Positions 26,409-35,517 are shown, counted from the stretch's first letter. The stretch is DNA of 64,000 nt from Mycolicibacterium duvalii (GCF_010726645.1 NZ_AP022563.1:4712001-4776000); one strand, 5' to 3'. Numbers and translations: made by a program. Notes: generated by a model not told the origin, from the letters alone.

Positions 26409-26978
26409 ATGATCGATCTGACGCAGGCCTGTTCCCGCACCGCCGCCGTACTCGGGCAGGTGGGTGAGCACCAATTGCGCGCTGCGACGCCGTGTTCCGA
26501 CATGGATCTCGCCGCACTGATAGCTCACGTGGGTGGTCTGGCGCCGGCGTTCACCGCGGCCGCCCGCAAGGAGTTCGGACCGCTCACCGACACACCGCCG
26601 CACCTGGTGGAACAGCCCGACGAGGGGTGGCGGCAGCTCTACCCGGCGCGGCTGGCCGAGCTGGCGCAGGCGTGGCGGGATCCGGCCGCGTGGGAGGGGA
26701 TGTCGCGTGCCGGTGGCGTCGATTTTCCCGCCGAGCTCGGCGGGCTGATCGCGCTGAGCGAAGTCGTGGTGCACGGGTGGGACGTCGCCGCCGCGGCCGG
26801 GCTGCCCTACACCGTCGACGACGGGGTACTCCAGGTGCTGTTGCCCCATGTGTCGGCTTTCGCCGCCGATCCCGTCGAGGGCTTGTTCGACGCCCCGGTC
26901 CCGGTGCCCGACGACGCGCCGCTGCTCGACCGGGTGTTGGCGCTGACCGGCCGGGACCCGGCGTGGTCTGCCGGTTGA
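26409..26978 (+). CDS. DinB/MDMPI-fold mycothiol-type metal protein (TIGR03086-like)
   Basis: A 189-residue four-helix-bundle protein. CSDMDLAALIAHVGG near residue 38 and SEVVVHGWDVAAAAGL near residue 120 supply the His/His pair typical of the mycothiol-dependent maleylpyruvate isomerase N-domain and TIGR03086 proteins, which bind Zn2+ and often use mycothiol. That suggests detoxification by mycothiol transfer, unproven here. It is divergent from the LLM oxidoreductase and ends 1 base before the SulP gene's 3' end (convergent). Confidence 0.78.
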   Translation: MIDLTQACSRTAAVLGQVGEHQLRAATPCSDMDLAALIAHVGGLAPAFTAAARKEFGPLTDTPPHLVEQPDEGWRQLYPARLAELAQAWRDPAAWEGMSRAGGVDFPAELGGLIALSEVVVHGWDVAAAAGLPYTVDDGVLQVLLPHVSAFAADPVEGLFDAPVPVPDDAPLLDRVLALTGRDPAWSAG

Positions 26979-26979
26979 C

Positions 26980-28617
26980 TCAGTGCGGCTGACCCCGGGC
27001 GTGCGTCCGGGCGTGCGTGATCGCCTCATCAAGGGTGTCCACCAGGTGGTTCTCGTGGCGCAGGGTTTCGAAGACGCCGACGTTGGCCAGTAGCGCGGCG
27101 TGTTCGGGCCGCACCCCTTTGATGATCACGGTGATGCCCCGCGACTCCAGTTCGGTGCAGATCTGCGCCAGGGTGTTGGCGCCGGTGGCGTCGAGCATCC
27201 CGAGCTGGGACATCCGGATGATCACGACAGAGGTCCGCGGATGGTCGGCGTCGATGATCGCGTTCGAGATCCGTTCGGCCACACCGAAGAACATCGCGCC
27301 GTCGAGCCGCAGCAGGGCGATCTCCTCGTCGCCGGGACGGTAGGGCGCCGGCAGCTCCTCGCGGACCACGCTGCTACGGCGGGCCACGCTGCGCAGCGCG
27401 AAGAACGCCGCCACCAGCACGCCGATCTCGACTGCCTCGATCAGGTCGAAGCACACCGTCACCGCGGCCGTCAGCAGAAACGTCACGGCATCGGACCGGG
27501 TCGAGGTCAGGATCCGGCGGATCGTCGTCGCCGAGATCATCCGGAATGAGGTCACCATCAGCACCCCGGCCAGCGCCGCCAGCGGGATGGCCGCCACCGG
27601 GCCGGTGGCCAGGTAGACGACGCCGAGCAGCAGCAGCGAGTGCACGATCGCCGAGACGCGGGTGCGGGCGCCGGAGCGCACATTGACGGCCGTGCGGGCG
27701 ATCGCGCCGGTGGCCGGCATGCCGCCGAAGACGCCGGAGGCCATCGACGCCAGACCCTGGCCGACGAGCTCGCGGTCCGGGTCGTAGGGGCCGGTGGGCG
27801 ACATCGTGGCCGCGACCCGCGCCGAGAGCAGCGATTCGATGGCGGCCAGCGCCGCGATCGCCAGCGCCGCGCCGATCAGATCCCGCAGTGCGCCCAGGTC
27901 GACGCCGGGCAGCGCCGGGGCCGGCAGGTGGGACGGCAGCTCGCCGATGGTGGCGACCGAGAGCCCGAGCACCGTCACGGCGAGCGTGGCGGCGACGACG
28001 GCGGCCAGCGATCCCGGAATGGCGCGGTGCAGTCGCGGCAGCCCGAGCATCAGGGCGGCGACCAACGCGATCACGCCGAGCGTCTTCGCGGCCTGGGACC
28101 AGTCGGCGTGGGTGACGACATGCCACGCGGCAGGCAGGGTGCGCTGCCCGGGTGAGGCGGTGGCGGCGAACGCCGCCGGGATCTGCTGCAGGAAGATGAT
28201 CGCGGCGATGCCCAGGGTGAACCCCTCGATGACGGGCCACGGGATGAAGGTGACCGCCCGGCCCAGTCCCGTGACGCCGGCGACGAGCACGATGACGCCG
28301 GCGAGCACGGTCACCAGGGCGATGCTGCCGAGACCGTGGCTCGCCACGATCGGCGCGAGGATGACGGCCATCGCGCCGGTGGGTCCGGAGACCTGGACCG
28401 ACGAGCCGCCGAAGACCGCGGCCACCAGACCGGCGACCACGGCGGTGACCAGCCCGGCGGCCGCGCCGACGCCGGAACTGATGCCGAAGGCCAGGGCCAG
28501 CGGCAGGGCCACCACGCCGACGGTGACGCCGGCCATGATGTCCCGCCGCCAGGACCGGGGGAGGTCGGCGTAGTCGCGCCGGCTCGGGAGCAGCCGGCCC
28601 AGGGTGCGGGCGATCAC
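26980..28617 (-). CDS. SulP-family anion permease with STAS domain
   Basis: A 545-residue membrane transporter with about 11-12 helices followed by a C-terminal STAS domain (from ~residue 430: DEEIALLRLDGAMFFG to GVRPEHAALLANVGV). SulP proteins carry sulfate, bicarbonate or other anions. No carbonic anhydrase is fused. The GTG start at 28617 overlaps the stop of the upstream ArsR-type gene (GTGA), so the two are one operon and the anion or redox signal is probably sensed by that regulator. Confidence 0.92.
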   Translation of the reverse strand: MIARTLGRLLPSRRDYADLPRSWRRDIMAGVTVGVVALPLALAFGISSGVGAAAGLVTAVVAGLVAAVFGGSSVQVSGPTGAMAVILAPIVASHGLGSIALVTVLAGVIVLVAGVTGLGRAVTFIPWPVIEGFTLGIAAIIFLQQIPAAFAATASPGQRTLPAAWHVVTHADWSQAAKTLGVIALVAALMLGLPRLHRAIPGSLAAVVAATLAVTVLGLSVATIGELPSHLPAPALPGVDLGALRDLIGAALAIAALAAIESLLSARVAATMSPTGPYDPDRELVGQGLASMASGVFGGMPATGAIARTAVNVRSGARTRVSAIVHSLLLLGVVYLATGPVAAIPLAALAGVLMVTSFRMISATTIRRILTSTRSDAVTFLLTAAVTVCFDLIEAVEIGVLVAAFFALRSVARRSSVVREELPAPYRPGDEEIALLRLDGAMFFGVAERISNAIIDADHPRTSVVIIRMSQLGMLDATGANTLAQICTELESRGITVIIKGVRPEHAALLANVGVFETLRHENHLVDTLDEAITHARTHARGQPH

Positions 28618-28991
28618 GGACTGTTCTCCAGGGGCGGCAGCGCCTGGAGGGATTTCAGCTGTTCACGCTGACCGGCGAGGGTGTCGGCGAGGAAGGTGCG
28701 GGCGATGACGAGGAGTTCGGACAGCAGAGGGTGGGCGAGCTCGTAGAACACCGCGTTGCCGGTCCGCCGGGCCGTCACCACGTGGTGACGCTTCAGGACC
28801 GCGAGGTGCTGGGAGAGCAGCGTGGCCTCGATTCCGGTTTCGGCGAGGATGTCGCTGACCGGGGTGGGGCCGGCGCCGGCCGAGAGGATCTCGAGCACCC
28901 GGATGCGCGCGGGATGGGCGAGCGCCTTGAACAGATTGGCCTTGATCTCGTAGAGCGGCCGCTGCGCGTCGGCGGGGAAGCGATCGGGCAT
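28614..28991 (-). CDS. ArsR-family winged-helix regulator
   Basis: A 125-residue regulator. FKALAHPARIRVLEILSAG and TLLSQHLAVLKRHHVV are the classic ArsR helices, followed by the beta wing (RRTGNAVFYEL). The ELCVCDL metal motif is absent and there are no cysteines, so it does not sense thiophilic metals in the ArsR/SmtB manner. AAAGG is 8 bases before ATG 28991. It is the first gene of the ArsR-SulP operon and likely binds the inverted repeat at 29015-29034. Confidence 0.88.
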   Translation of the reverse strand: MPDRFPADAQRPLYEIKANLFKALAHPARIRVLEILSAGAGPTPVSDILAETGIEATLLSQHLAVLKRHHVVTARRTGNAVFYELAHPLLSELLVIARTFLADTLAGQREQLKSLQALPPLENSP

Positions 28992-29014
28992 CGGCAGACC
29001 TTTATGATTTGACG

Positions 29015-29034
29015 GATTGAATGATTTCTCAATC
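29015..29034. promoter_or_regulatory. Candidate ArsR operator upstream of the SulP operon
   Basis: GATTGA (29015-29020) and TCAATC (29029-29034) form an inverted repeat with an 8-base spacer, 24 bases upstream of the ArsR start. ATGATTT also occurs twice, at 29004-29010 and 29021-29027. The block is AT-rich compared with its surroundings. Confidence 0.4.
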
Positions 29035-29123
29035 AGAGTAGCCTCGCGAAGTCCCGAAAGCCGACGAATGTGCCGAGACTCACGGCGCGCCCAGCGCCTG
29101 GAGCTGCCCGGCACACTGGTGTC

Positions 29124-30128
29124 ATGGACCCGGTCACCGCGCTGCGCCAGATCGCCTACTACAAGGACCGCGCCCGCGAGGATCCCCGACGGGTGATGGC
29201 CTACCGCAACGCCGCCGATGTCGTCGCCGCGCTGACCGACGAGCAGCGCGCGCGGCACGGCGCGGCCAACAGCTGGCAGTCCCTGCCCAAGATCGGCCCG
29301 AAGACGGCAACGGTGATCGCCCAGGCCTGGGCGGGCCGGGAACCCGACGTACTGGTCGAGCTTCGGGAGGGCGCGCAGGACCTCGGCGGCGGTGAACTGC
29401 GGGCCGCGTTGCGCGGTGATCTGCACGTCCATTCCAACTGGTCGGACGGTTCGGCGCCGATCGAGGAGATGATGACCGCCGCCCGCGACCTCGGTCACGA
29501 GTACTGCGCGCTGACCGATCACTCACCGCGGCTCAAGATCGCCAACGGACTGTCGGCCGATCGACTGCGCGAGCAACTCGACGTCATCGACGAGATCCGC
29601 GAGAAGGTCGCCCCGCTTCGGATCCTCACCGGCATCGAGGTCGACATCCTCGAAGACGGGTCGCTCGACCAGGAGCCCGATCTGCTCGAGCGGCTCGACG
29701 TGGTGGTGGCCAGTGTGCACTCGAAACTGGCCATGGACGCCTCGGCGATGACCCGGCGCATGCTCAAGGCGGTGGCCAATCCGCACACCGATGTGCTGGG
29801 GCATTGCACCGGCCGACTGGTCACCGGCGGGCGCGGGATGCGCCCGGAGTCGAAGTTCGACGCCGAGAAGGTGTTCACGGCGTGCCGCGACAGCGGCACC
29901 GCCGTCGAGATCAATTCCCGCCCGGAGCGCCGGGACCCGCCCACGCGCCTGCTCGAGCTCGCCATCGACATCGGGTGCGTGTTCGCCATCGACACCGACT
30001 CGCACGCGCCCGGGCAGCTCGACTTCCTCGGCTACGGCGCGCAGCGCGCCCTCGATGCGGGCCTGCCTGCCGAGCGGATCGTCAACACCTGGCCGGCCGA
30101 CGAGCTGCTGGCCTGGGCTTCGTCGTGA
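29124..30128 (+). CDS. PHP-domain phosphoesterase with PolX-like N-terminus (Rv3856c-type)
   Basis: A 334-residue protein. Residues ~1-85 resemble the 8-kDa/HhH part of family X polymerases (AYRNAADVVAAL, LPKIGPKTATVIAQAW), followed directly by a PHP domain with GDLHVHSNWSDG, YCALTDHSPR, GIEVDILEDG and DVLGHCTGR, whose His/Asp residues bind three metals. The polymerase palm is absent, so this is the PolX layout without its catalytic middle. Likely a DNA-repair phosphoesterase or nuclease. ATG 29124 chosen. Position relative to gltBD matches Rv3856c. Confidence 0.85.
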   Translation: MDPVTALRQIAYYKDRAREDPRRVMAYRNAADVVAALTDEQRARHGAANSWQSLPKIGPKTATVIAQAWAGREPDVLVELREGAQDLGGGELRAALRGDLHVHSNWSDGSAPIEEMMTAARDLGHEYCALTDHSPRLKIANGLSADRLREQLDVIDEIREKVAPLRILTGIEVDILEDGSLDQEPDLLERLDVVVASVHSKLAMDASAMTRRMLKAVANPHTDVLGHCTGRLVTGGRGMRPESKFDAEKVFTACRDSGTAVEINSRPERRDPPTRLLELAIDIGCVFAIDTDSHAPGQLDFLGYGAQRALDAGLPAERIVNTWPADELLAWASS

Positions 30129-30140
30129 ATCAGTCCTGAC

Positions 30141-31352
30141 TCAGTCCGGCAGCATCGGCATCTCCAGGCCGGGGTCGCGCCCCACCAGCACTCCGCGGGT
30201 CACCGCTGCGTTGCCGTAGCGGCCCCGGATGGCATCCACGGTCAGGTCGATGCCGGTGGTGTCGGGGCGATCGGTGAACGGGAGCTCGAGCTGCTCGGAG
30301 CCGTCGCGGTCGATGTTGCCGACCGCGAAACCCACCAACGTCAGGCCACGCTCGGCGATGAGCGGCCGGGCGGCGGCCACCAGTCGGCGCGCGGCCCCGA
30401 GAACGACGTCGGTGGACGCGGTGGCCCGCGGCATGGTGTGGGAACGGGTCGCGCGGCTGAAGTCGTCGAACCGCAACCGCAGCACGACCGTGCGTCCCGA
30501 TCGGCCGGCGGCGCGCATGCGGCGGGTGATCCGGTCGATCAGGTTGACCACGACCGCGTCGAGTTCGACGGCCGACATCGCGCTGCCTCCACGGCCGAGC
30601 GCGCGCTGCGCACCCACGGAGCGCCTGCGGGCTCCGGCGACGACGCGGCGCCGGTCGATGTTGTGGGCCAGGGCGTAGAGCTGGCGGCCCATCGCGCCGC
30701 CGACCAGGGTGGCCAGCATGCCTTCGCTGAGTTCGGCGACGTCGGCCACGGTCTCGATACCGTGCGCGCCCAGCCGCTCGGCGGTCTTGGCGCCGACCCC
30801 CCACAGCGCGCGCACCGGCAGTGGGTGCAGGAACGCCAGCTCACGATCCGGGGGAACCAACAGCAGCCCGTCCGGCTTGGCCTGCTGGCTGGCGACCTTG
30901 GCGAGGAACTTGGTGCGCGCGATGCCGACGGTGATCGGCAGTCCGACGCGGTCGCGGACCTGCTCGCGCAGCCGCGCACCGATCTGCACCGGTGTGCCGG
31001 CCACCCGGCGCAGCCCGGACACGTCGAGGAACGCCTCGTCGACCGACAACGCCTCCACCAGCGGGGTGGTGTCGGCGAACACGTCGAACACGGCGCGGCT
31101 GGCCTGGGTGTAGGCCGACATGCGGGGCGGCACCACGATGGCGTGCGGGCACAGCGCACGAGCGGTCCGGCCGCCCATCGCGGTGCGAACTCCGAAGGCC
31201 TTGGCCTCGTAGCTGGCGGCCAGCACGACGCCGCCGCCGACGATCACCGGCCGCCCGCGCAGCGACGGGTCATCGCGTTGCTCGACCGACGCGTAGAACG
31301 AGTCGAGGTCGGCGTGCAGGATGCTCGCCGGATCACCACCGGACACGAACAC
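30141..31352 (-). CDS. dinB: Y-family DNA polymerase IV (DinB3-type)
   Basis: A 403-residue translesion polymerase. Catalytic metal ligands are Asp15 in HADLDSFYASVEQ and the later ALSVDEAFLDVSG. The residue equivalent to the steric gate is Tyr20, so ribonucleotide exclusion is expected, unlike DinB2. HhH sequence LWGVGAKTAERLG is present, and near the C-terminus QLELPF is a canonical beta-clamp binding peptide. GTG start at 31352. Location beside ethR recalls M. smegmatis dinB3. It is tail-to-tail with the PHP protein, suggesting a small repair pair. Confidence 0.92.
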   Translation of the reverse strand: MFVSGGDPASILHADLDSFYASVEQRDDPSLRGRPVIVGGGVVLAASYEAKAFGVRTAMGGRTARALCPHAIVVPPRMSAYTQASRAVFDVFADTTPLVEALSVDEAFLDVSGLRRVAGTPVQIGARLREQVRDRVGLPITVGIARTKFLAKVASQQAKPDGLLLVPPDRELAFLHPLPVRALWGVGAKTAERLGAHGIETVADVAELSEGMLATLVGGAMGRQLYALAHNIDRRRVVAGARRRSVGAQRALGRGGSAMSAVELDAVVVNLIDRITRRMRAAGRSGRTVVLRLRFDDFSRATRSHTMPRATASTDVVLGAARRLVAAARPLIAERGLTLVGFAVGNIDRDGSEQLELPFTDRPDTTGIDLTVDAIRGRYGNAAVTRGVLVGRDPGLEMPMLPD

Positions 31353-31376
31353 ATGTTCGCATCCGCGGGGGACATC

Positions 31377-32018
31377 TCAGCGGCAGTCGCCGTAAATGCT
31401 GGTCGTCCAGATGTGCACCAGGTTGTCGAGCACTCGGTGATCGGGAATGGCCGGTTCGTGGCCGGCGAACGCCGCCGTCATCACCGACTCGTTCATCAGG
31501 TTCAGGGCCGTCGACAACTCGATCGCCGGCACCGTCACCGGAGCGTGTCCGTCGGCGCGCTCGGCTTCGATCACCGCGGCGATGTGATCGATCCAGCGCT
31601 GCATCGAGCGCGACCACACCTCGCGGGCCGCCGAATTCGTGTTCTTCACGCTGACGGTGGCCGCGCACACCGCTCGATGGGCCCCGAAGGTGCGGACGAA
31701 GACGTCGATACCCCGCCGCCAGATCGCGCGCCGGTCGGCGGGCCGGTTGGCGATCAACTCCTCGAGGGCGGTGTCGGCCTCTGCGATCACCCGTTCGAGC
31801 AGCGTCAGCAGTACCGCGTCCTTGGACGGGAAGTAGAAGTAGAACGTGGGCCGTGAGATGCCGGCGCCTCTGGCCAGGTCATCGACCGAGATCTCGGCCA
31901 GGGAGCGGTCTTCGAGGAGGCGCTCGGCGGTTTCGAGGATCGCCAGTTCCCGATCGTCGCCGGAGGGGCGGGCGGCGCGCCGTCCGCGGGCGGGGCGGGC
32001 CTGGCTAGCGGCAGTCAC
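31377..32018 (-). CDS. ethR: TetR-family repressor EthR
   Basis: A 213-residue homolog of EthR (216 residues in M. tuberculosis). RPSGDDRELAILETAERLLE and SVDDLARGAGISRPTFYFYF are almost as in the known protein, as is the C-terminal TALNLMNE and LVHIWTTSIYGD. It represses ethA and is released by hydrophobic ligands in the C-terminal tunnel. GTG 32018 gives the expected N-terminus VTAASQA. It is divergent from ethA across a 76-bp operator region. Confidence 0.95.
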   Translation of the reverse strand: MTAASQARPARGRRAARPSGDDRELAILETAERLLEDRSLAEISVDDLARGAGISRPTFYFYFPSKDAVLLTLLERVIAEADTALEELIANRPADRRAIWRRGIDVFVRTFGAHRAVCAATVSVKNTNSAAREVWSRSMQRWIDHIAAVIEAERADGHAPVTVPAIELSTALNLMNESVMTAAFAGHEPAIPDHRVLDNLVHIWTTSIYGDCR

Positions 32019-32036
32019 GGTGACGACTTTACATGG

Positions 32037-32093
32037 TGTTGAAAGTTTCAACAGGGTGTTGACTAGTTCGACACTGCGTTGATAACTTGACGC
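32037..32093. promoter_or_regulatory. EthR operator region
   Basis: TGTTGA at 32037, TGTTGA at 32057 and CGTTGA at 32077 recur at exact 20-bp steps. The first sits in a perfect palindrome TGTTGAAAGTTTCAACA (32037-32053), the second in GTGTTGA-N5-TCGACAC (32056-32074, one mismatch), and the third in a weaker one to 32093. The M. tuberculosis EthR operator is about 55 bp, bound cooperatively by several dimers; this 57-bp array fits. Confidence 0.8.
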
Positions 32094-32094
32094 C

Positions 32095-33570
32095 ATGACC
32101 GAATTTGTCGACGTCGTCATCGTGGGAGCCGGCATCTCCGGCATCAGTGCCGCCTGGCATCTGCAGGGTGCCTGCCCGGACAAGAGCTACCTGATCCTGG
32201 AGCGCCGGGACCAGCTCGGCGGCACCTGGGATCTGTTCAAGTACCCGGGCATCCGCTCCGATTCCGACATGTACACCCTGGGCTTCCACTTCAAGCCGTG
32301 GGCCACCGACCAGTCGATCGCCGACGGACCGTCGATCTGGAACTACCTCAACGAGGCCGCGGTCGAGAACGGCATCGACAAGCACATGCGCTTCGGCCAC
32401 AAGGTGGTGGCGGCCAATTGGTCGGATGAGCACCAGCGCTGGGAACTGACCGTCGAGCACGGCGGCGAGCAGGTCGAACTGCACGCCGGCTTCCTGTGGG
32501 CCTGCAGCGGCTACTACAACTACGACAAGGGCTACGCGCCGGAGTTCCCGAGCCTCGAGGACTTCGCCGGCACCGTCGTGCACCCGCAGCACTGGCCCGA
32601 GGATCTCGACTACCAGGGCAAGAAGGTCGTGGTGATCGGCAGCGGCGCGACCGCGATCACGCTGATCCCGGCCATGGTCGACACCGGTGCCGGACACGTC
32701 ACCATGCTCCAGCGCACGCCCACCTACGTGGGCTCACTGCCGGACAAGGACCCGTTCGCGGCGCGGATGTACAAGCTGCTGCCGGAGAAGGCGGCCTATG
32801 CCGCCGCGCGCTGGAAGGCCATCCTGCAGGCCACCGCGCAATACCAGACCGCGCGGACCTTCCCGGACGTCTTCCGCAAGACACTGCGCACCATGGCCGA
32901 GCGCCGTCTCCCCGAGGGCTTCGACTACGACCGGCACTTCGCACCGGACTACAAGCCGTGGGATCAGCGGGTGTGCCTGGCGCCCAACGGCGACATCTTC
33001 AAGGCCATTCGCAAAGGCAAAGCCGACGTGGTGACCGACACCATCGAACGTTTCACCCCCGAAGGCATCCTGCTGACATCCGGTGAGGTGCTCGAAGCCG
33101 ACATCGTCATCACGGCCACGGGGTTGAACGTGCAGTTCTTCGGTGGTGCCGAGGTGCGGCGCAACGGCGAGCCGGTCAACCTGGCCGACAGCGTCGCCTA
33201 CAAGGGCATGATGCTCTCCGGCGTGCCGAACATGGCGTTCACCTTCGGCTACACCAACGCGTCATGGACGCTGAAGGCCGACCTGACCTCCGAGTTCGTC
33301 GCCCGACTGCTGCGTTACATGGACGGCCACGGCTACACCACGGTGGTGCCGCGCGAGCCGGGCGCCGACGTGGAGCGCCTCCCGTTCGTCGACTTGACCT
33401 CGGGCTATATCCAGCGCGCCATCGACCGGCTCCCCAAGTCGGGGTCGAAGGCACCGTGGCGACTGAAGCAGAACTACCTGCTCGACATCGCGCTGATCCG
33501 CCGCGGCAAAGTCGACGACAAGGCACTGCAGTTCACCAGACACCGTGCGCCGGTGGCGACGTCAGCCTGA
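32095..33570 (+). CDS. ethA: Baeyer-Villiger monooxygenase EthA
   Basis: A 491-residue flavin monooxygenase (489 in M. tuberculosis) that oxidises ketones and activates the prodrug ethionamide. The FAD loop VGAGISGISAAWHL begins near residue 10. The type I BVMO fingerprint FxGxxxHxxxWP is present as F157-G159-H163-W167-P168, and the NADPH loop is VVIGSGATAITL near residue 180. It lies next to ethR, on the opposite strand, with the array at 32037-32093 between them. Confidence 0.95.
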   Translation: MTEFVDVVIVGAGISGISAAWHLQGACPDKSYLILERRDQLGGTWDLFKYPGIRSDSDMYTLGFHFKPWATDQSIADGPSIWNYLNEAAVENGIDKHMRFGHKVVAANWSDEHQRWELTVEHGGEQVELHAGFLWACSGYYNYDKGYAPEFPSLEDFAGTVVHPQHWPEDLDYQGKKVVVIGSGATAITLIPAMVDTGAGHVTMLQRTPTYVGSLPDKDPFAARMYKLLPEKAAYAAARWKAILQATAQYQTARTFPDVFRKTLRTMAERRLPEGFDYDRHFAPDYKPWDQRVCLAPNGDIFKAIRKGKADVVTDTIERFTPEGILLTSGEVLEADIVITATGLNVQFFGGAEVRRNGEPVNLADSVAYKGMMLSGVPNMAFTFGYTNASWTLKADLTSEFVARLLRYMDGHGYTTVVPREPGADVERLPFVDLTSGYIQRAIDRLPKSGSKAPWRLKQNYLLDIALIRRGKVDDKALQFTRHRAPVATSA

Positions 33571-33581
33571 GACGAGGCCGA

Positions 33582-34067
33582 CTAGTCGTCTGCGGCGACG
33601 ACCACAACCCCGTCGTCGTCGCTGTAGGCGATGTCGCCGGGGGTGAAAACCACCCCGCCGAACTCGACGGCGACGTCGCGCTGCCCCTGGCCGGTCTTGG
33701 TGCTCTTACGCGGATTGGTGCCCAGGGCCTTGATGCCGATGTCGAGCGTGCGCAGTGTGGACGCGTCGCGCACAGCGCCGTGGATGATCAGACCCGACCA
33801 GCCGTTGGACCGGCCCAACTCGGCGATCACATCACCGACGAGGGCGGTGTGCAGGGAGCCCGCGCCGTCGATGACCAGCACGCCGCCGTCGCCCGGCTCG
33901 GAGAGCACGGACTTCAGCAGCGCGTTGTCCTGAAAGCACTGCACAGTGGTGATCCGGCCGGCGAACTCTGCCCGCCCGCCGAACTGCCGCAACTGCAGGT
34001 CGCAGCTGCGGACGTCGGGGCCGATGTCGTCGACGAGGTCAGCGGTCGGACGCGGGTGCACAGTCAC
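33582..34067 (-). CDS. rraA: RraA-family protein (Rv3853-type)
   Basis: A 161-residue trimeric RraA fold protein, historically annotated menG. The hydrophobic strand GGVLVIDGAGSLHTALVGDV and WSGLIIHGAVRDASTLRTL with the RD dipeptide match both RNase E inhibitors and 4-hydroxy-4-methyl-2-oxoglutarate aldolases. Which role applies cannot be told from sequence. GTG start at 34067. It is convergent with ethA and lies downstream of hns on the same strand, 12 bases apart. Confidence 0.9.
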   Translation of the reverse strand: MTVHPRPTADLVDDIGPDVRSCDLQLRQFGGRAEFAGRITTVQCFQDNALLKSVLSEPGDGGVLVIDGAGSLHTALVGDVIAELGRSNGWSGLIIHGAVRDASTLRTLDIGIKALGTNPRKSTKTGQGQRDVAVEFGGVVFTPGDIAYSDDDGVVVVAADD

Positions 34068-34079
34068 CGCGTCAGTATC

Positions 34080-34517
34080 TCAGTCGTCGGCCTGACCGCC
34101 GGCGCGGCGGGCGGCCAGCAGCACCACGATCAGCGCCAGCAGTCCGGTCACCACGGCGACGGTCACCGGTAGCCGTGACGAAGACGGCTCGGCCGGCGCG
34201 GCGACCGGCGCCGAGATCGCGTTGCTCGCCGTGGCCACCGTCGACTTGGCTTGTGCGGCAGCCTCTCTGGCGGCTGAGGTCACCGCGTCCTCGGTGGCCG
34301 GAGGGACGACCTTCTTCGCCGGCGGTGCCTTCTTGGCGACGGACTTCTTGGCCGGCGCTTTCTTCGCCGGAGTCTTCTTGGCCGGCGCTTTCTTGGCCGG
34401 TGTCTTCTTCGCAGGAGTCTTCCTGGCCGGGGTCTTCTTCACCGGCGGGGCCGGCGGATCGGGCTGCGGGGTCGCGGCGTCCGGCCGTTCCTCTGGCCCA
34501 TCCGGCTGCTCTGCCAT
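34080..34517 (-). CDS. hns: Hns-type membrane-anchored basic protein (Rv3852-type)
   Basis: A 145-residue protein resembling Rv3852 (H-NS/nucleoid-associated, 134 residues). Residues ~25-70 are PAKKTP-type repeats as in histone H1 tails and Lsr2-unrelated DNA condensers. A coiled AAREAAAQAKSTVATASNAI follows, then a C-terminal membrane segment LPVTVAVVTGLLALIVVLL. Expected to tether DNA at the membrane. The repeats make this the most compositionally biased coding region on this side of the window. ATG 34517; overlaps nothing. Confidence 0.85.
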   Translation of the reverse strand: MAEQPDGPEERPDAATPQPDPPAPPVKKTPARKTPAKKTPAKKAPAKKTPAKKAPAKKSVAKKAPPAKKVVPPATEDAVTSAAREAAAQAKSTVATASNAISAPVAAPAEPSSSRLPVTVAVVTGLLALIVVLLAARRAGGQADD

Positions 34518-34593
34518 GTCGTTGCTCCTTTGAGTTTCTGCACCCGGCAGTGGCCCCCATCATGCCAGGCGACCTGCCGGGGGCGGCATCAGC

Positions 34594-35517
34594 TCAACCC
34601 GTCACGGCCAGCGTCGCGGCTGCCGCCAGCGCCACCGCCATCACCGCGAGCTCGAGGACGGCTCGGCGTCGCGACAGCGCCGCCGTGCTGCGGTGTCCCC
34701 GCGCCGCGGGCACCCACACGCTGCGATGGCGCCAGGCCAGGGTCAGCAACACCGCGGTGCACACCACCTTCAAGGTCAGCACGCGTCCATAGCCGGTGCT
34801 GAAAAGCGCTCCGGCTGAAGGCAATTGGATGGCTGCGGCCGTCACGCCGGCGGCCAACAGCGCGATCACACACCACAGGGACAGCTGCGAGAAGCGCGGC
34901 AGCACCCGCGACCACTGACCCCGGTGCTCGACGGTCAGCGAGAGCGCGGCCAGGGCACCGCACCACAGCGCCGCCGCCAGCGTGTGACCGGCCACCGCGA
35001 CGCTGCCCACCGGATCACCGGCCAGGTGCCCGCTGACCGAATGCCCGACGAGACCGACGGCCGCGGCTCCGGCGACGACGGCACCGGCGGGCCCCGGCAC
35101 CGGAGCCAGCACCGCGAGCGCGACGACGAGTGCCGCGGCGGCGATCGTGAGCAACGCGGCCCGCCCGGCCGACGTGGTCGCCAGGAAGTCGGCGGCGGTG
35201 TGCCAGCCGACAGTCAGAACCGGTGTGCCGGCCGCGGAAGCGGTGCTGGTCAGGACCCGCGCCAGTTCGGCGACCAGCCAGACCGCTGCAGCGACGACCA
35301 GCGGTGCGGCGGCGCGCCGGCGGAGTTCGGCGCGGTACCGGCCGGTGTCGAGTGCCGGCACCACCGCCAGTCCGAGCGTCGTCACCGCCGCGCCGAGGGC
35401 CACCGCCCGCACCACCGTCGCACCCAGCGGTGCGGCGGGGTACGCCAGCGCCCAGGCCGTCAGGCATGTCACCACGGCGACCAGCGCGGCGCCGGCCACC
35501 GCGCGGGGTCGGGTCAC
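34594..35517 (-). CDS. copD: CopD-like copper membrane protein
   Basis: A 307-residue protein with about eight membrane helices and the CopD pattern: GHSVSGHLAG and VAGHTLAAALWCGALAAL in mid-protein, then TGYGRVLTLKVVCTAVLLTLAW, which is characteristic. Proposed to move copper across the membrane with CopC. The GTG start at 35517 overlaps the copC stop (GTGA); an in-frame ATG at 35538 is a longer alternative. In M. tuberculosis a small membrane protein (Rv3851) occupies this place, so the pair may be retained here and lost there. Confidence 0.8.
   Translation of the reverse strand: MTRPRAVAGAALVAVVTCLTAWALAYPAAPLGATVVRAVALGAAVTTLGLAVVPALDTGRYRAELRRRAAAPLVVAAAVWLVAELARVLTSTASAAGTPVLTVGWHTAADFLATTSAGRAALLTIAAAALVVALAVLAPVPGPAGAVVAGAAAVGLVGHSVSGHLAGDPVGSVAVAGHTLAAALWCGALAALSLTVEHRGQWSRVLPRFSQLSLWCVIALLAAGVTAAAIQLPSAGALFSTGYGRVLTLKVVCTAVLLTLAWRHRSVWVPAARGHRSTAALSRRRAVLELAVMAVALAAAATLAVTG

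Noticed and set aside
34080..34517. Lsr2 as an identity for the Lys-rich protein
   Set aside because: It lacks the Lsr2 dimerisation and AT-hook regions and has PAKK repeats with a C-terminal membrane helix, as Rv3852.
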